Shown: piece after piece, positions 45,051 through 55,303 of the stretch
Numbering within the stretch: the first letter of the stretch is position 1
Layout of the letters: each line of letters starts with the position of its first letter
DNA from: Carallia brachiata
Taxonomy: Eukaryota > Streptophyta > Magnoliopsida > Malpighiales > Rhizophoraceae
Assembly (NCBI GenBank): GCA_021464245.1
Contig: JADCRB010000056.1
Location: forward strand, 1,151,711-1,215,710
Reading direction: 5' to 3'
DNA: 64,000 bases
Made by a program: the position numbers and the translations under genes
The notes under the pieces: generated by a model
The model's input: the letters and a program-made list of their open reading frames with translations, nothing else
What the model was told of the DNA's origin: nothing
The model's database searches: none

Positions 45051-45823
45051 TGTAAAGCGTAAATTTCGAGTTTAAAACAATTAAACTCGAAAATACAAAA
45101 AATAAATTACAAATAAAAATTTAAAAATAAAAGAAAATTTACGTGGTTCGATCTCCGTAGATCCTCCGATTAGTGTTCCTTTTTTGACTCCGTCAAGGGC
45201 TGCACGAGTTTGATCTGGAGAGAAATAAATTCTACAACTTTTTCTTGAACTGAGTAGACTGAAACTGAATCTGATTTGGACGTTTAAGACTACAGTTAAG
45301 GACCGCAGAGACCAAATCTGAGCTGATTTGGTTTAATTTCACCGAGGGTCGAAGGGACTTGTTCTCGGATGAGTTGCCTGAATTTTGCTGAGGGCCGTAT
45401 AAGACTTAATCCCAGCCGGATTTGAAGTAATTTGATATTTTCAGATCTATATTCTCATAAATTCAGATCTAGGGCGATCGGAGAGTATAAATCTAAAAAT
45501 AACTTTGGAAATGGAAACAGCAAATTTTTTGGGCTTTACCCCTGAAATATCTCTCAAAAAAGAGTTAGGAGAGTATAACGCAGAGTAAAAGCACGTAAGA
45601 AAAGGAGAAATTTTCTTGAGAGATTTCCAAAATTTTCTTTTTCTCTCAAATTTTCTGGATTTTTCTGTTTACAGATTTGCTGAATATGTTTTGAACTGAG
45701 GGGCAGGGGCCTATTTATAGGGTTAAGGAATCTTTTGTTTTAAAAAAATTTTTCTTTGGCCGGCGTTGCCAATTTTTGAATTCAATTTTTTTTTTATTTT
45801 TTATTTTTTTTTCTTTGTTTACA
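45051..45823 (-). repeat. 3' LTR of copy B
   Basis: 773 bp, TGTAAAGCGTAAATTTCGAG ... GTTTACA. It has a TATA box on the minus strand (45719-45712). Next to it is the polypurine tract CTTGAAGTGGGGGCATT (minus, 45840-45824). It lacks the second half of the GGCGTTGCC inverted repeat that the 5' LTR retains in part. Confidence 0.93.
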
Positions 45824-46336
45824 AATGCCCCCACTTCAAGGGTCGGTAAGGAAGAACTTTACGGGCGTGATCCGAACCGAATCTTGAAGTCCAGGTTGAA
45901 ACTTCAGATGTTCTGACGAACATTGAATGTTGAAATCTTCTATCTCCGACTAATCCAACTGTTGTTGGATCGCAATGGAAACCGATATGATCTTGAGGAA
46001 GTTAGCAGCCCAGCCAATATAAAAATTGAAGTCTTGGCTCCAGGTGCGTTCGAGCTTCCATGGCTCGCAAAGGTTGGCAAAGGTTCTTTGAAGTTCCAAA
46101 GCTCTGGTGAGGATGATCCGGTAGGCAAAGAACTTGAACCTCCCCAAGAGGAAGGCCCAGGACCTTGGAACTTCAAGACCGGCACACAGAGAGACTGACT
46201 GTAGTGATGATTTCCAAGTCTGCTTCAACGTAAGGAGAGTAGTTGGAACTTCCCTATACGTCGCCGCATCCAAAGAAAGATTAGGATGATTGCAGCGTCT
46301 CATCCCTCTGTGGTAGTTGTGAACTAAGGAGAGTAG

Positions 46337-46463
46337 TTAGAACTCCATGACACCGATGGCGTTAGGGATCCCTCGAGGAAGACTACTCATTCTTTTCTTA
46401 GCTCGTGCGCCTCCAACTTCTTGATCGAAGAACTTCCTGAGACAAGTGCAGAGACTAGCCATT
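46337..46463 (-). pseudogene. Unknown ORF in 3' region of copy B (truncated)
   Basis: Same start as the ORF at 7570 in copy A (MASLCTCLRKFFDQEVGGAR). A 27-bp deletion relative to copy A and a downstream stop after GVMEF close it at about 41 codons. A TATATATAT stretch lies upstream at about 46512-46524. Function unknown. Confidence 0.35.
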
Positions 46464-46869
46464 TTCTTTCGAGAAAGAAGAGCTGAGGGGTGAGTATTAC
46501 AACTCGGGAATGCAATATATATATACATACGATAAAGATTTTTTTTTTTTTTTGAAAAGTCAAAAAAGAAGGTACGCAGATTCGAGTAGGACCATCCACG
46601 TCCCTTTCCTATATAAGAGACAAAAGAGGCAGCGGCTGACGCGTGACACGAAAGTCGTTACCGTGTGTTGCAGAAGTCGTTACTGTGTGCTGCCAAAGTC
46701 ATTGCACCTTATCTTGTCGGCCGTCCTAGCGGGGCCCAAGGCGCAGCTCCAAGTCAAGCTCGGCCTCGTCTGGTGGGCAGATGATGTTGACGTCGCTTTC
46801 CGGTTGGTTGATGCTGCCGGAATATTCTGGAAAGAGAGGCAAAATTTCGCCGGAATGACTTCTTTCTGC

Positions 46870-47339
46870 TAGAAAAATTCCTCATAGACTTAAGTATCTA
46901 GGAGGGATGAACCATTGGCTGACTCCGTAAGACCACCAGGACCAGCATGCATTCTCCCATGGGCTACGACTTTGATGAACATACCGTGGAGAGACCATTG
47001 CAGTGGAAGAACTCGGACCTGCTTCATTTGAGGGCGAAGCTGTACCAGTGGGATTTACTATCGGAACGACAGACTGTTCTTTGGAAAAAGCAGTTCTCAG
47101 TGCTGGTTCTTTCTGCTTCTCTCGATTCGATGGAACCAATAAAACACATTTTTTCCTTCGATTGCCTCGAGCGGGCGCAATCGTGAGACAAGTTGGTAAA
47201 TTTGAGATGCACTAGGAATAATACCTCCATTGTTGTGGAAGACTTCCTCCAAAATTTGCAGTTGTGCCATGGTCGGTTGCCACCTTGTGCGGGGTGATCT
47301 TTCTTCTCCCTTGTCTTGAGGTTCTGCAACTGGTTCCAT
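46870..47339 (-). pseudogene. WOX-like homeobox ORF in copy B, frameshifted
   Basis: ATG at 47339. The N-terminus and helix 1 are the same as copy A (RTRWQPTMAQLQILEEVF), and helix 2 is in the proper WOX frame (SASQIYQLVSRLRPL). Helix 3 goes out of frame after NVFYWF because of inserted bases near 47126 (reads HRIERSRKNQH, then stop). The downstream part (47139-46882, AFSKEQSVVPIVNPTGTAS) continues in another frame, ends with YVHQSRSPWENACW and meets a stop near 46882. The EAR-tail coding region (about 46790-46730) is also shortened compared with copy A. Sense orientation in the element, as in A. Confidence 0.85.
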
Positions 47340-47474
47340 CTTTCTTGTGGCAGAGGAGCAAAGGTCTTGGTATGTGGTGAAGATCGGTTGAGACTGATGC
47401 TGAGTTTCAGACTCAAACCCTCCGTCGCTTTTATATTTTTGGGTCGTTCACAGTTTATACTCATGCGGGCCAGG

Positions 47475-47783
47475 AGTTGGATTGGATTTTGAACTTGGGT
47501 TCTGGACTGTGTCTAGGACTTGGAATTTTTGGGTTTTGGGTTTTGGATTGAATTTGGGTTGAGTGTTTGGGTTTGGAGTCTGGACTTTTGGATTTGGGTC
47601 GAGTGTTTGGGCTTCTAGACTTGGATTTTTGGATTTGGGTCGAGTGTTTGGGTTTTGGACTTGGACTTTTGAATTTAGGTTTCAGGCTTTTGAGTTGGAC
47701 TCTGAATTGGGCTCAAGTGTTTGGGTTTGGATTTTCGCTTGGTCTTTCAGATCGGGACTTCGCAACTTTTTTTTTTTTTTTTT

Positions 47784-47834
<51 letters not shown>

Positions 47835-47860
47835 TTTTTTTTGATTTTTTTTTTAAACAT
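47475..47860 (-). repeat. GT-rich tandem repeat and T tract of copy B
   Basis: Plus-strand units such as GGATTTGGGTCGAGTGTTTG recur to about 47760. They are followed by almost uninterrupted T (47767-47855). It is equivalent to 8608-8950 in copy A but with a longer T tract. The open frames rich in Phe here are artefacts. Confidence 0.85.
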
Positions 47861-48960
47861 ATTTACACATAATATGTTTCAGAAATTTACCATTGATTGG
47901 GCCGATTCGGACGCCTTCTTGGTCTGACAGCATGTAAGCGTTGTGAGTGTAGGCCTCCTGCACTAAGTATGGCCCGTCCCATTTGGAAGTAAGCTTGTCA
48001 CCAGGCCGATGCTTCATGTTGATGGGCCGTCGCACTGCAAGAACAAGGTCTCCAACTTGAAAAGATCGAGGGCGGACCCTGCGGTTGAACGTGTTGGTGA
48101 GCCGGGCTTGGTAGCACTCAAGTTGCTGTTGTGCTTCGAGCCTCCTTTCATCGAAGGGCTTCTAACTCATCCAGACGTAGGCGAGCATTCTCCTCCTGTG
48201 TGAGTCCTTCCAGAACAGCCATGCGCAGATGGAATCTGTGTTTCCAACGGCAGTATTGCTTCGACACCGTAGACAAGTGAGTATGGCGTCGCCTGTGTTG
48301 GAGTCCGGTAAGTTGTACGATACGCCCATAATGCCTCCGGAATTCTGTCATGCCAATCTCTTTTGGATTTAGAGACTACCTTCCGCAACAGGTTGCATAA
48401 GGTCTTGTTGAATGCTTCAGCCAAGCCATTTGCTGGGGCATTGTACATGGATGACTTGTACTGCTTGAACTTGAACTTCTCGCAGAGCTTGTCGATTAAG
48501 CTGTTGTAGAACTGCTTACCATTATCAGTGATGATGAATCGAGGGACTCCATAGCGATAGATCAGCTGAGTCCGGATGAAATTGGCAACATGCTCCTTCT
48601 TTACCTCTCTAAGTGGAATGGCTTCAGCCCATTTTGAGAAGTAGTCGGTTGCTGCGAGGATGTACAGGTGACCCAGGGATGACTTTGGCAAGGGCCCCAC
48701 TAAGTCGAGACCCCAAGCTTCAAAGGGCCAGGATGAGACAGTTGGATGCAGTGGCTCCGGTGGTTGATGTATGTAATTCGCATGAAATTGACAAGCTTGA
48801 CAGTTTTAGCAAACTCAATTGAATCACGTACCATGGTTGGCCAGTAGTATCCCATCCTTCTGAGTTGGAAGTGCAACTTAGGCCCTGATTGATGTCCGCC
48901 ACAAACACCAGAATGTGCTTCAGTGAGAGCCTGTTTTGCCTCTTCATTGCTAGGCAGCGA
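47853..48960 (-). pseudogene. Integrase of copy B (few frameshifts)
   Basis: The catalytic core lies at 48700-48167: ILAATDYFSKWAEAIPLREV, FIITDNGKQFYNSLIDKL and APANGLAEAFNKTLCNLL, keeping the second Asp and the Glu. The first Asp is just upstream (WGLDLVGPL). The C-terminal HRPGDKLTSKWDGPYLV segment is at 48035-47853. Single-base indels near 48700, 48780 and 48160 separate the pieces. Integrase inserts the cDNA. This domain ends about 400 bp before the homeobox ORF. Confidence 0.9.
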
Positions 48961-49172
48961 AGTAAAACTCCATCAAAAGACCTTCGATACAGAGCATCCT
49001 TGAGATATATGAAGCGGGGAGCTCGTCGTTGAATTTCTGTCTTATGACGACGATCTTCGGCAGCTTCCCGTGCTGTAGGTAGTCAATGATTGGTTGGCGC
49101 CAATCTCGTCCTCCGCGAGACGTACAGATACAGCGTTGGCTGCTGTAGTTTCTTCATCATCCTTCTGTGGCA

Positions 49173-50162
49173 CTATCCATTTCTGGCATACGGCAACAAC
49201 TGTAGCCTGGATTTCTGACTTTGCAAGAGAGTGTCCAGGTTAGCCAACGCGTCTGCCTGAGTGTTTTCTCGTCGAGGCACATGCTCCAAGGTGATGCTTT
49301 CAAATTCATCCATTAGCTGTCGAGCACGTTGATGGTAAGGCGCAAGGTCCTCTTTCTTCACGTCATACAATCCTGTAAGTTGGTTGATGACGAGCTGGGA
49401 ATCTCCATGGACTTCTATAGTTGGAATCTTCATATCGACAGCCATTTGAAGACCAATGATCAAAGCCTGGTATTCAGCAACATTATTTGAACATAACTCA
49501 CCGAGAATGATAGCATATGGTAGTATTTGTCGTTGAGGAGTGACAAACACTATGCCGGCACCAGCACCATCACGCCTTGCTGCACCATCAAAGAACATCG
49601 TCCATGGTGGCAGTGTCTCAATGTAAAAGACCTCTTCATCTGGAAGATCATCTGTGAACTCCCAATCTGACGGAACAGGGTGATCTGCAAGGAAGTCTGC
49701 TAGAGCTTGTCCTTTGACTGCTTTTTGAGGCACGTAGACAATGTCGTAGCTTTGTAGGATTACTGCCCACTTGGCAAGTCGTCCTGACAAGATTGGTCTA
49801 GATAAGATATATTTGACAGGATCAGCTCTGGCAATGAGACGTACCGTGTGAGCTTGCATGTAGTGCCTCAGCTTGTCAATGGCAAAGAACAGTGCTAGAC
49901 ATGTCTTTTCAATGGGCGAATAACTCAGCTCCGGACCGTTTAGTGTTCTGCTCAAGTAGTACAGGGCAACTTCCTTTCCCTGCTCGTTTTCCTGTGCAAG
50001 CAAGGCTCCCAAAGATCTTTCCTGCGCTGCAATGTAGAGAATCAACGACTTTCCTTGAATTGGAGCACCTAGGACCGGTGGATTGGAAAGGTACTTCTTT
50101 ATGCTCTCAAAGGCTTTGCTGCAAGCTTCGTCCCACTCGAAGTTGACATCCTTCTTCATCAA
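49173..50162 (-). pseudogene. RT connection and dual RNase H of copy B
   Basis: The frame is open over 329 codons. The Ty3-type RNase H (LYIAAQERSLGALL, catalytic Asp absent) is followed by the linker VPQKAVKGQALADFLADHPV and the second RNase H, with Asp in FFDGAARRDG, Glu in NNVAEYQALI, Asp in VHGDSQLV and Asp in TQADALANL. The frame is lost after LANL (DTLLQSQKSRL). RNase H would degrade the RNA strand during cDNA synthesis. The tether-like first domain plus active second domain is the known Tat arrangement. Confidence 0.9.
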
Positions 50163-50981
50163 CCGATGGAAAGGTTGACATCTCCCAGCTAAATTGGAGA
50201 TGAAACGGCGAATGTAGCCAGCTTTCCTTGTAGACTTCGCAGCTCGTGCAGGTTTTTAGGTTCAGGCATCTTTTGAATTGCCTCAACCTTTGACTGATCA
50301 ACTTCGATTCCACGATGGCGCACCACGAACCCAAGAAACTTTCCTGATGTGACACCGAATGCGCACTTGAGAGGGTTCATTTTGAGCTGATGCCTCCGAA
50401 GTCTTTCGAACACTGTCTTGAGATCCTCGAGGTGGTCTTTGCGCTTCTTAGTCTTTACAACTAAGTCATCAACATAACATTCTACAATCTTGTGCAGCAT
50501 GTCATCAAAAATTTTTTGCATAGCACGTTGATAAGTGGCGCCAGCATTTTTCAATCCAAACGGCATAACTTTGTAGCAGTATATACCTTTTGGGGTGCGG
50601 AATGCTGTCAACTCCTCGTCTTCTGGTGCCATTCTGATTTGGTTATAGCCTGAAGAACCATCCATGAAACAATGCTTCGTGACCCGTTGTTGCATCGACT
50701 GTGATCTCCGTTATGGGCAACGGAAAGTCATCTTTCGGGCAGGCCTTGTTAAGATCTCGAAAATCAACACATACCCTCAACTGTCCATTCTTCTTTCTTA
50801 CCGGGACAATGTTGGCAATCCACGTTGGGTAGGTGACCTCTCGGATGAAGCCGCATTGATCAGCTTGTTCACCTCCTCCTCGATTTGTGGAATGAGTTCC
50901 GGGCGGAACCGTCGTTGTGGCTGCTTGACAGAACGAACACCCTTCTTTACTGCTAGACGATGCACCGCAATTTTGGGTCAA
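50107..50981 (-). pseudogene. Reverse transcriptase of copy B
   Basis: 50981-50643 covers the fingers (TWIANIVPVRKKNGQLRVCV, CPKDDFPLPITEITVDATTG), and 50695-50189 covers the palm with SGYNQIRMAPEDEE and the catalytic CYVDDLVVKTKKRKD. A 4-bp loss near 50668 (CATGAAACAATG versus CATGAAGGACAATG in D) and a 1-bp loss near 50217 interrupt the frame. Otherwise it is almost identical to copy A. Confidence 0.92.
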
Positions 50982-51640
50982 GTCCAGGCATTTCTTTGTA
51001 ACTCCATGCGAACACGTCCCTGTATTGACTTAATACCTGAACATATTCTTGCTCTTCTTCTGCAGTAAGTAAAGCACTTACAAATGTAGGTCGAGGATCT
51101 TCCGGAGAGCCAAGATTGACCTCCTTGAGTTCATCAACAGTTGCTTGGCCACCATCTTCAAGTTCCGGGGGAGCCTCCTTCACTTCACCATCTGATGAGT
51201 CGACTCAGCCTCCTCGCTAATTGTGACATGAAATGTGAACCTCTGACTTCACCTTCTTTGTTTGACTGGATAAGCCTGTCTTGTTTGGTGTGGTGGTGAT
51301 GGCACGTGCATCAGCTGCTCGGCTTCGGCTCTTTAGCGTGATCCGCACAGGTGACTTCTCCTGATAGCCTAAGCCAGGTCGGGACTGTGATGTTGAGAAG
51401 CGGCGCCATGTGTGGACGGCAGCGTACCCATTGTGCTCGGGTTTGAGAAGTCATAGCCCGCCTTTGCCAAAAGCTTGTATGCATTAGGATCAAATCCTTC
51501 ATGTGTTCTTCTTTCTGGAAGTGAGCCGCCTTCGACTGCCCCCGTGTGTGGTTTGACGAAGCCTTTTAATGGTTTTGAGGACAAAACCGGCTCAATCTTT
51601 GGTATCGGCAGAGTGTAAGTCTCCTTCAGGTTGTGCAGCT
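50953..51640 (-). pseudogene. PR-RT spacer of copy B
   Basis: Low-complexity linker between protease and RT. 51183-50953 carries PPELEDGGQATVDELKEVNL and VLSQYRDVFAWSYKEMPGLD, which leads directly into RT in other gypsy elements. 51584-51311 carries RTHEGFDPNAYKLLAKAGYD. Frames switch three times. No catalytic motif. Confidence 0.8.
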
Positions 51641-51674
51641 CCTTTGTTTGGGTTGGCTATGACCTTGCTCCTGT

Positions 51675-52628
51675 TTAGATCAATACAATAAGAGAAAGGG
51701 GGTTGACCTTCTGAGCGTGTGACTTCGGCACATAGCGTAGGACTGGAGTGGAGCTTGAAGATGCAACATCCTTCGGACGAAGTTCAGCAGGCTGTGGCAG
51801 CTTTTCATTTGTTGGAGCCTGGGGTTGGGCATTGGCAGGTTCTTCGACAGCTTTTCCCTTTTTGTGGATGCCCCCAGTCCAAGTAGCTTTTGATGGAATG
51901 ATCTCCGGATTGTCTGTGTCGGTGTAGAAGACTGCATCCGCCAAATGTGATTCAGCATCATCGAACGGCTTTAAGTCAGCATTGACCTTTTGAACGCCAC
52001 CATTGTAGTACTTGAAGCACTGATGCAGGCTTGAGAGCACAACTCCATTTCCATGAATCCACGGTCGTCCTAGCAACATCTTATATGTGGTACGTGCATC
52101 GATCACATGAAATAGAGTGCTAGAAGTGAGATTACCGATAGTTAGCTCCAAGCGAATCATCCCAATTGCTTTCTGTCCTCCTTGATTAAAGCCATGAATC
52201 ATCAAGCGGCTGTCTGATAATTCATCAACACCGATGCCGAGCTCCTTTATGGTGGATTTTGGGATAATATTGACTGCTGAACCATCGTCGATCAGAATAC
52301 GTCGGACCTTCTGTTCTCTCACATAGCCTGATACATACAGCGGCCGATTGTGGGGTTTGGACCCCAGCAGGAGATCCTCATCTGAAAATGAGATAGCAGA
52401 GTAACATCCGACGTGATTTTGGGCCGTCTGTTGCTCCGCTGAGTTAGAATCATTGATGGCTGATTCAGCTGAGGTCTGGAGAGTATTGCTGACTTGATTT
52501 TGCCACACTTCTGTTGATTGCAAAGCTATAAACAGCTGAGGGTTAGCGAGAAGGGTTTGGAGAGCTTCATATACCTTCTCCGTTGTCGACTTTTTGTTGT
52601 CGAGCGGCTCCTCCTTACGGTGTGTCAC
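51675..52628 (-). CDS. Protease domain of copy B (longest intact piece)
   Basis: 317 open codons. The N-terminal part (KVYEALQTLLANPQLFIALQ) is the Gag-PR linker. The retropepsin has its active site VRRILIDDGSAVNIIPKST, followed by hydrophobic strands and the conserved ARTTYKMLLGRPWIHG near its end. Asp-Gly-Ser is kept, with Asp in place of the more usual Thr/Ser context. The rest is a Ser/Thr/Gln-rich linker. The retropepsin would cut Gag-Pol. The frame closes in the spacer, so no Pol fusion is made by this copy. Confidence 0.88.
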   Translation of the reverse strand: MTHRKEEPLDNKKSTTEKVYEALQTLLANPQLFIALQSTEVWQNQVSNTLQTSAESAINDSNSAEQQTAQNHVGCYSAISFSDEDLLLGSKPHNRPLYVSGYVREQKVRRILIDDGSAVNIIPKSTIKELGIGVDELSDSRLMIHGFNQGGQKAIGMIRLELTIGNLTSSTLFHVIDARTTYKMLLGRPWIHGNGVVLSSLHQCFKYYNGGVQKVNADLKPFDDAESHLADAVFYTDTDNPEIIPSKATWTGGIHKKGKAVEEPANAQPQAPTNEKLPQPAELRPKDVASSSSTPVLRYVPKSHAQKVNPLSLIVLI

Positions 52629-52629
52629 T

Positions 52630-54313
52630 TCTTCTGATGGTTTTGAAGTGATGGTGGTCTGGTTTGCAGAGTTATGCCTTCCTGGTCCAGAATGATTTTA
52701 TTCTGGCTTTTGAGCTTCATGATTAGCTCCTTCAGGACGAAACACTTCTCGGTTGGATGACTTACTATCCGGTGATATTTGCAGAATCTCGGATCGCTGA
52801 CTCGATCCTTTTCATTCGGCCGCTTGCACTCTGGGAGTTCGATCAGCTTCGCCTCCAAGAGTTGTTCAAGATGTCGGGGACGTCTGAGTCGGGGAATGGA
52901 TACTGCTTTGCTCCAACTCTCGCAATGTCACCTTCCGCCTTTCCTGTTGTTTTGGCTGAGTTATTTGGGTCGGAGGATTTACCTTAGCTTTGGCGCCCAC
53001 TTTTACTGGTGCGGCTTCAACAGTCATCACTTCTTTTCCTTTTCCGGAGCTGTTGGGTTTCTTAATCTCCCTTCTGCCCCCTTGCTGGTCCAACTGGATG
53101 GGAACCGTGCCTCCGGAAGTCTGGATGCTTATCTCCATATCATGTGCGCGGGTCGCCAGTTCTTCGAAAGTTCGGGGTTTGACACCCTGCAGGATGTATA
53201 ACAGCTCCCAATGCATTCCCTGGATGCACATCTCCAGGCAAAGTCTCCGTCAGGCGATCTTTGCAGTCCAAGCTGAGGGCACGCCATCTGTTGATGTATT
53301 CGACAACGGGCTCTCCTTTCCTTTGTTTGGTGCTGGTAAGCTCCATCATACTTACCGTCCTTCGAGTGCTGAAAAATCTGTTGAGGAACTCTCGTTGTAG
53401 CTGTTCCCAACTGTCGATCGATTCTGGTTCAAGATTATGAACCGTGAAAGCGGTCTCCCTGAGTGAACGAACAAACTGCTTCACCAAGAGATCTCCGTAA
53501 GTCCCTGCGTTGTTGCAGGTTTCAACGAAGTGGGCGATGTGCTGTTTGGGATCGCCTCGTCCGTCGAATTGTTGAAATTTGGGCGGCTGGTAGCCCAAGG
53601 CATGTTGAGACTTTCGATCCGTCTGGTGTACGGTTTGACGTACATCTGTGATCCTTGGAAGGATGTAGCTTGTTGCAGTCGGATCGTATTGGCTATCATT
53701 TCCTGCAATTGTTGAACAGATAGCGAAGCTACAGAATTTGAGGGTGGCAGCTGTGTAGAACTACCTGGTCGCTTTTCTGCAGGAAGACGTCGGCTGGTGT
53801 GGCTTCTGGAGTGAAACCGGGTGGATATGGTTGCTCCTCGCGGATTCGGGATCAATTGGATCGGGGCTTTCCTTTGAGAGCGGCGATCTGTTGATCTTTT
53901 TCCTCCACGACTCTGATCAGCTGCAAAATTTTGTTCTCCAATTCTGAAATCTTTCTTCTGTACTGGTTGTGTTGGTCATCATGACGGCAACAGATGAGGC
54001 TCCGGGAAAGACTGGGGGAGAAACTCTTCTGATTCTCTGTGTGAGTTGATTTTGTTGAGCAGGCTTCGTCGTGTTGCCCCCGACTTCGATCGGGGTGGGT
54101 GATCGACTCCTCCATGCGGCAAGAGAGTCAGGGGAGAGATCCTGTTGTGCGAGTGTGGACTCTCCATTTCGATATTTTTTGGGTTTGGACGGCAAGAAAT
54201 TGTGTCCGTCCCCGGGTTTCTGGACCTGCGTACCCAGGTAGGGTAGTTGATGCAGGCAATGGAGCCGTTGCCTTCTTTTTTGTGGCAGCAGTTGTACTCC
54301 TTTTCGGTGCCAT
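52630..54313 (-). pseudogene. gag of copy B (several frameshifts)
   Basis: ATG at 54313 (MAPKRSTTAATKKKATAPLP, Lys/Ala/Thr-rich basic N-terminus). The coiled-coil-like ISELENKILQLIRVVEEKDQ is at 54115-53852. The retrotransposon gag domain is at 53598-53140 (YQPPKFQQFDGRGDPKQHIA, VKQFVRSLRETAFTVHNL, EYINRWRALSLDCKDR). A Cys/His segment CKYHRIVSHPTEKCFVLKEL is at 52858-52625. At least four frameshifts separate these pieces. Gag would build the particle and bind RNA. Confidence 0.87.
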
Positions 54314-54329
54314 TTGATGTGCTGAACAC

Positions 54330-54507
54330 CTGTAAAATTTTTTTTTTTTTACTTTTTTTTTTACTTTTTTACTCTTTTTTTTTACTTTTTACTTTTTTTT
54401 TGTCTTTTTTTTTCTTTTTTTTTCTTCGGCTCCCCTTTTACTCTTTTTTTTTTTTTAAGGAACAAGAGATGGGAGGTGAAGATGTCCCACCGAGCGTGCC
54501 AAAAATT
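54330..54507 (-). other. Primer-binding site and purine-rich leader of copy B
   Basis: The minus strand TGGCACGCTCGGTGGGAC (54501-54484) starts six bases inside the 5' LTR. The following 130 bases (54455-54330) are nearly pure purine on the sense strand. The gag ATG is at 54313. Confidence 0.8.
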
Positions 54508-55303
54508 TGTAAAGCGTAAATTTCGAGTCTAAAACAATTAAACTCGAAAATACAAAAATAAATTACAAATAAAATTGTAAAAATAAAGAAAATTTACGTG
54601 GGGTCGATCTCCGTAGATCCTCCGATTAGTGTTCCTTTTTTGACTCCGTCAAGGGCTGCACGAGCTTGATCTTGACAGAAATAATTTCACAACTTTTTCT
54701 TGAACTGGGTAGACTGAAACTGGATCTGATTTGGACGTTTAGACTACGGTTAAGAACCGCAGAACCAGATCTGAGCTGATTGACTTAATTTCACCGAGGG
54801 TCGAAGGGACTTGTTCTCGGATGAGTGCCTGGATTTTGCTGAGGGCCGTATGAGGCTTAATCCCAGCCGGATTTGTAGTAATTTGATATTTTCAGATTAT
54901 ATTCTCATAAATTCAGATCTAGGCGATCGGAGAATATAAATCTAAAAATAACTTTGAAATGGAAACAGCAAATTTTTTGGGCCTTACCCCTGAAATATCT
55001 CTCAAAAAGGAGTTAGGAGAGTATACTGCAGAGTAAAAGCACGTAAGAAAAGGAGAAATTTTCTTAGAGATTTTCAAAATTTTCTTTTTCTCTCAAATTC
55101 TCTGAATTTTTCTGTTTACAGATTTGCTGAATATGTTTTGAACTGAGGGGTAGGGCCTTATTTATAGGGCTATTTTCCCATATGAACATCACATGAGAAA
55201 TAAATCTTTTTTCTGAAATATTTTTCTTTGGCCGGCATCGCTGATTTCAAGGTCAACAACGCCGGCCTTTAACTTCTCTTTTTTTTTTTTTTCTTTATTT
55301 ACA
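54508..55303 (-). repeat. 5' LTR of copy B
   Basis: 796 bp, TGTAAAGCGTAAATTTCGAG ... TATTTACA. The TATA box on the minus strand is at 55166-55159, about 140 bp from the LTR start. The inverted repeat GGCCGGCATCGC/CAACGCCGGCC lies near 55230-55266. It differs from the 3' LTR by scattered substitutions, small indels and a block present only here near 55180-55200. Confidence 0.93.

Larger units (their letters stand above)
45051..55303 (-). mobile_element. Ty3/gypsy (Tat-type) LTR retrotransposon, copy B, near complete
   Basis: 10.25 kb. Minus-strand order: 5' LTR (55303-54508), PBS, purine-rich leader, gag, protease, RT, dual RNase H, integrase, GT-rich tandem repeat, captured homeobox ORF, second ORF remnant, polypurine tract, 3' LTR (45823-45051). 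A functionally degenerate first RNase H followed by an intact second one places it in the Tat group. Frameshifts break gag-pol into about ten open pieces. The LTRs are alike but not identical. No 5-bp duplication is seen at 45046-45050 versus 55304-55308. Confidence 0.95.

Noticed and set aside
47563..47872. Phe-rich frames ending in poly-Phe
   Set aside because: Translation of the GT-rich tandem repeat and T homopolymer. Opposite strand to the element genes.
52779..53400. Open frames of up to 140 codons on the plus strand of copy B
   Set aside because: Antisense shadows of gag. The minus-strand frames match known gag motifs.
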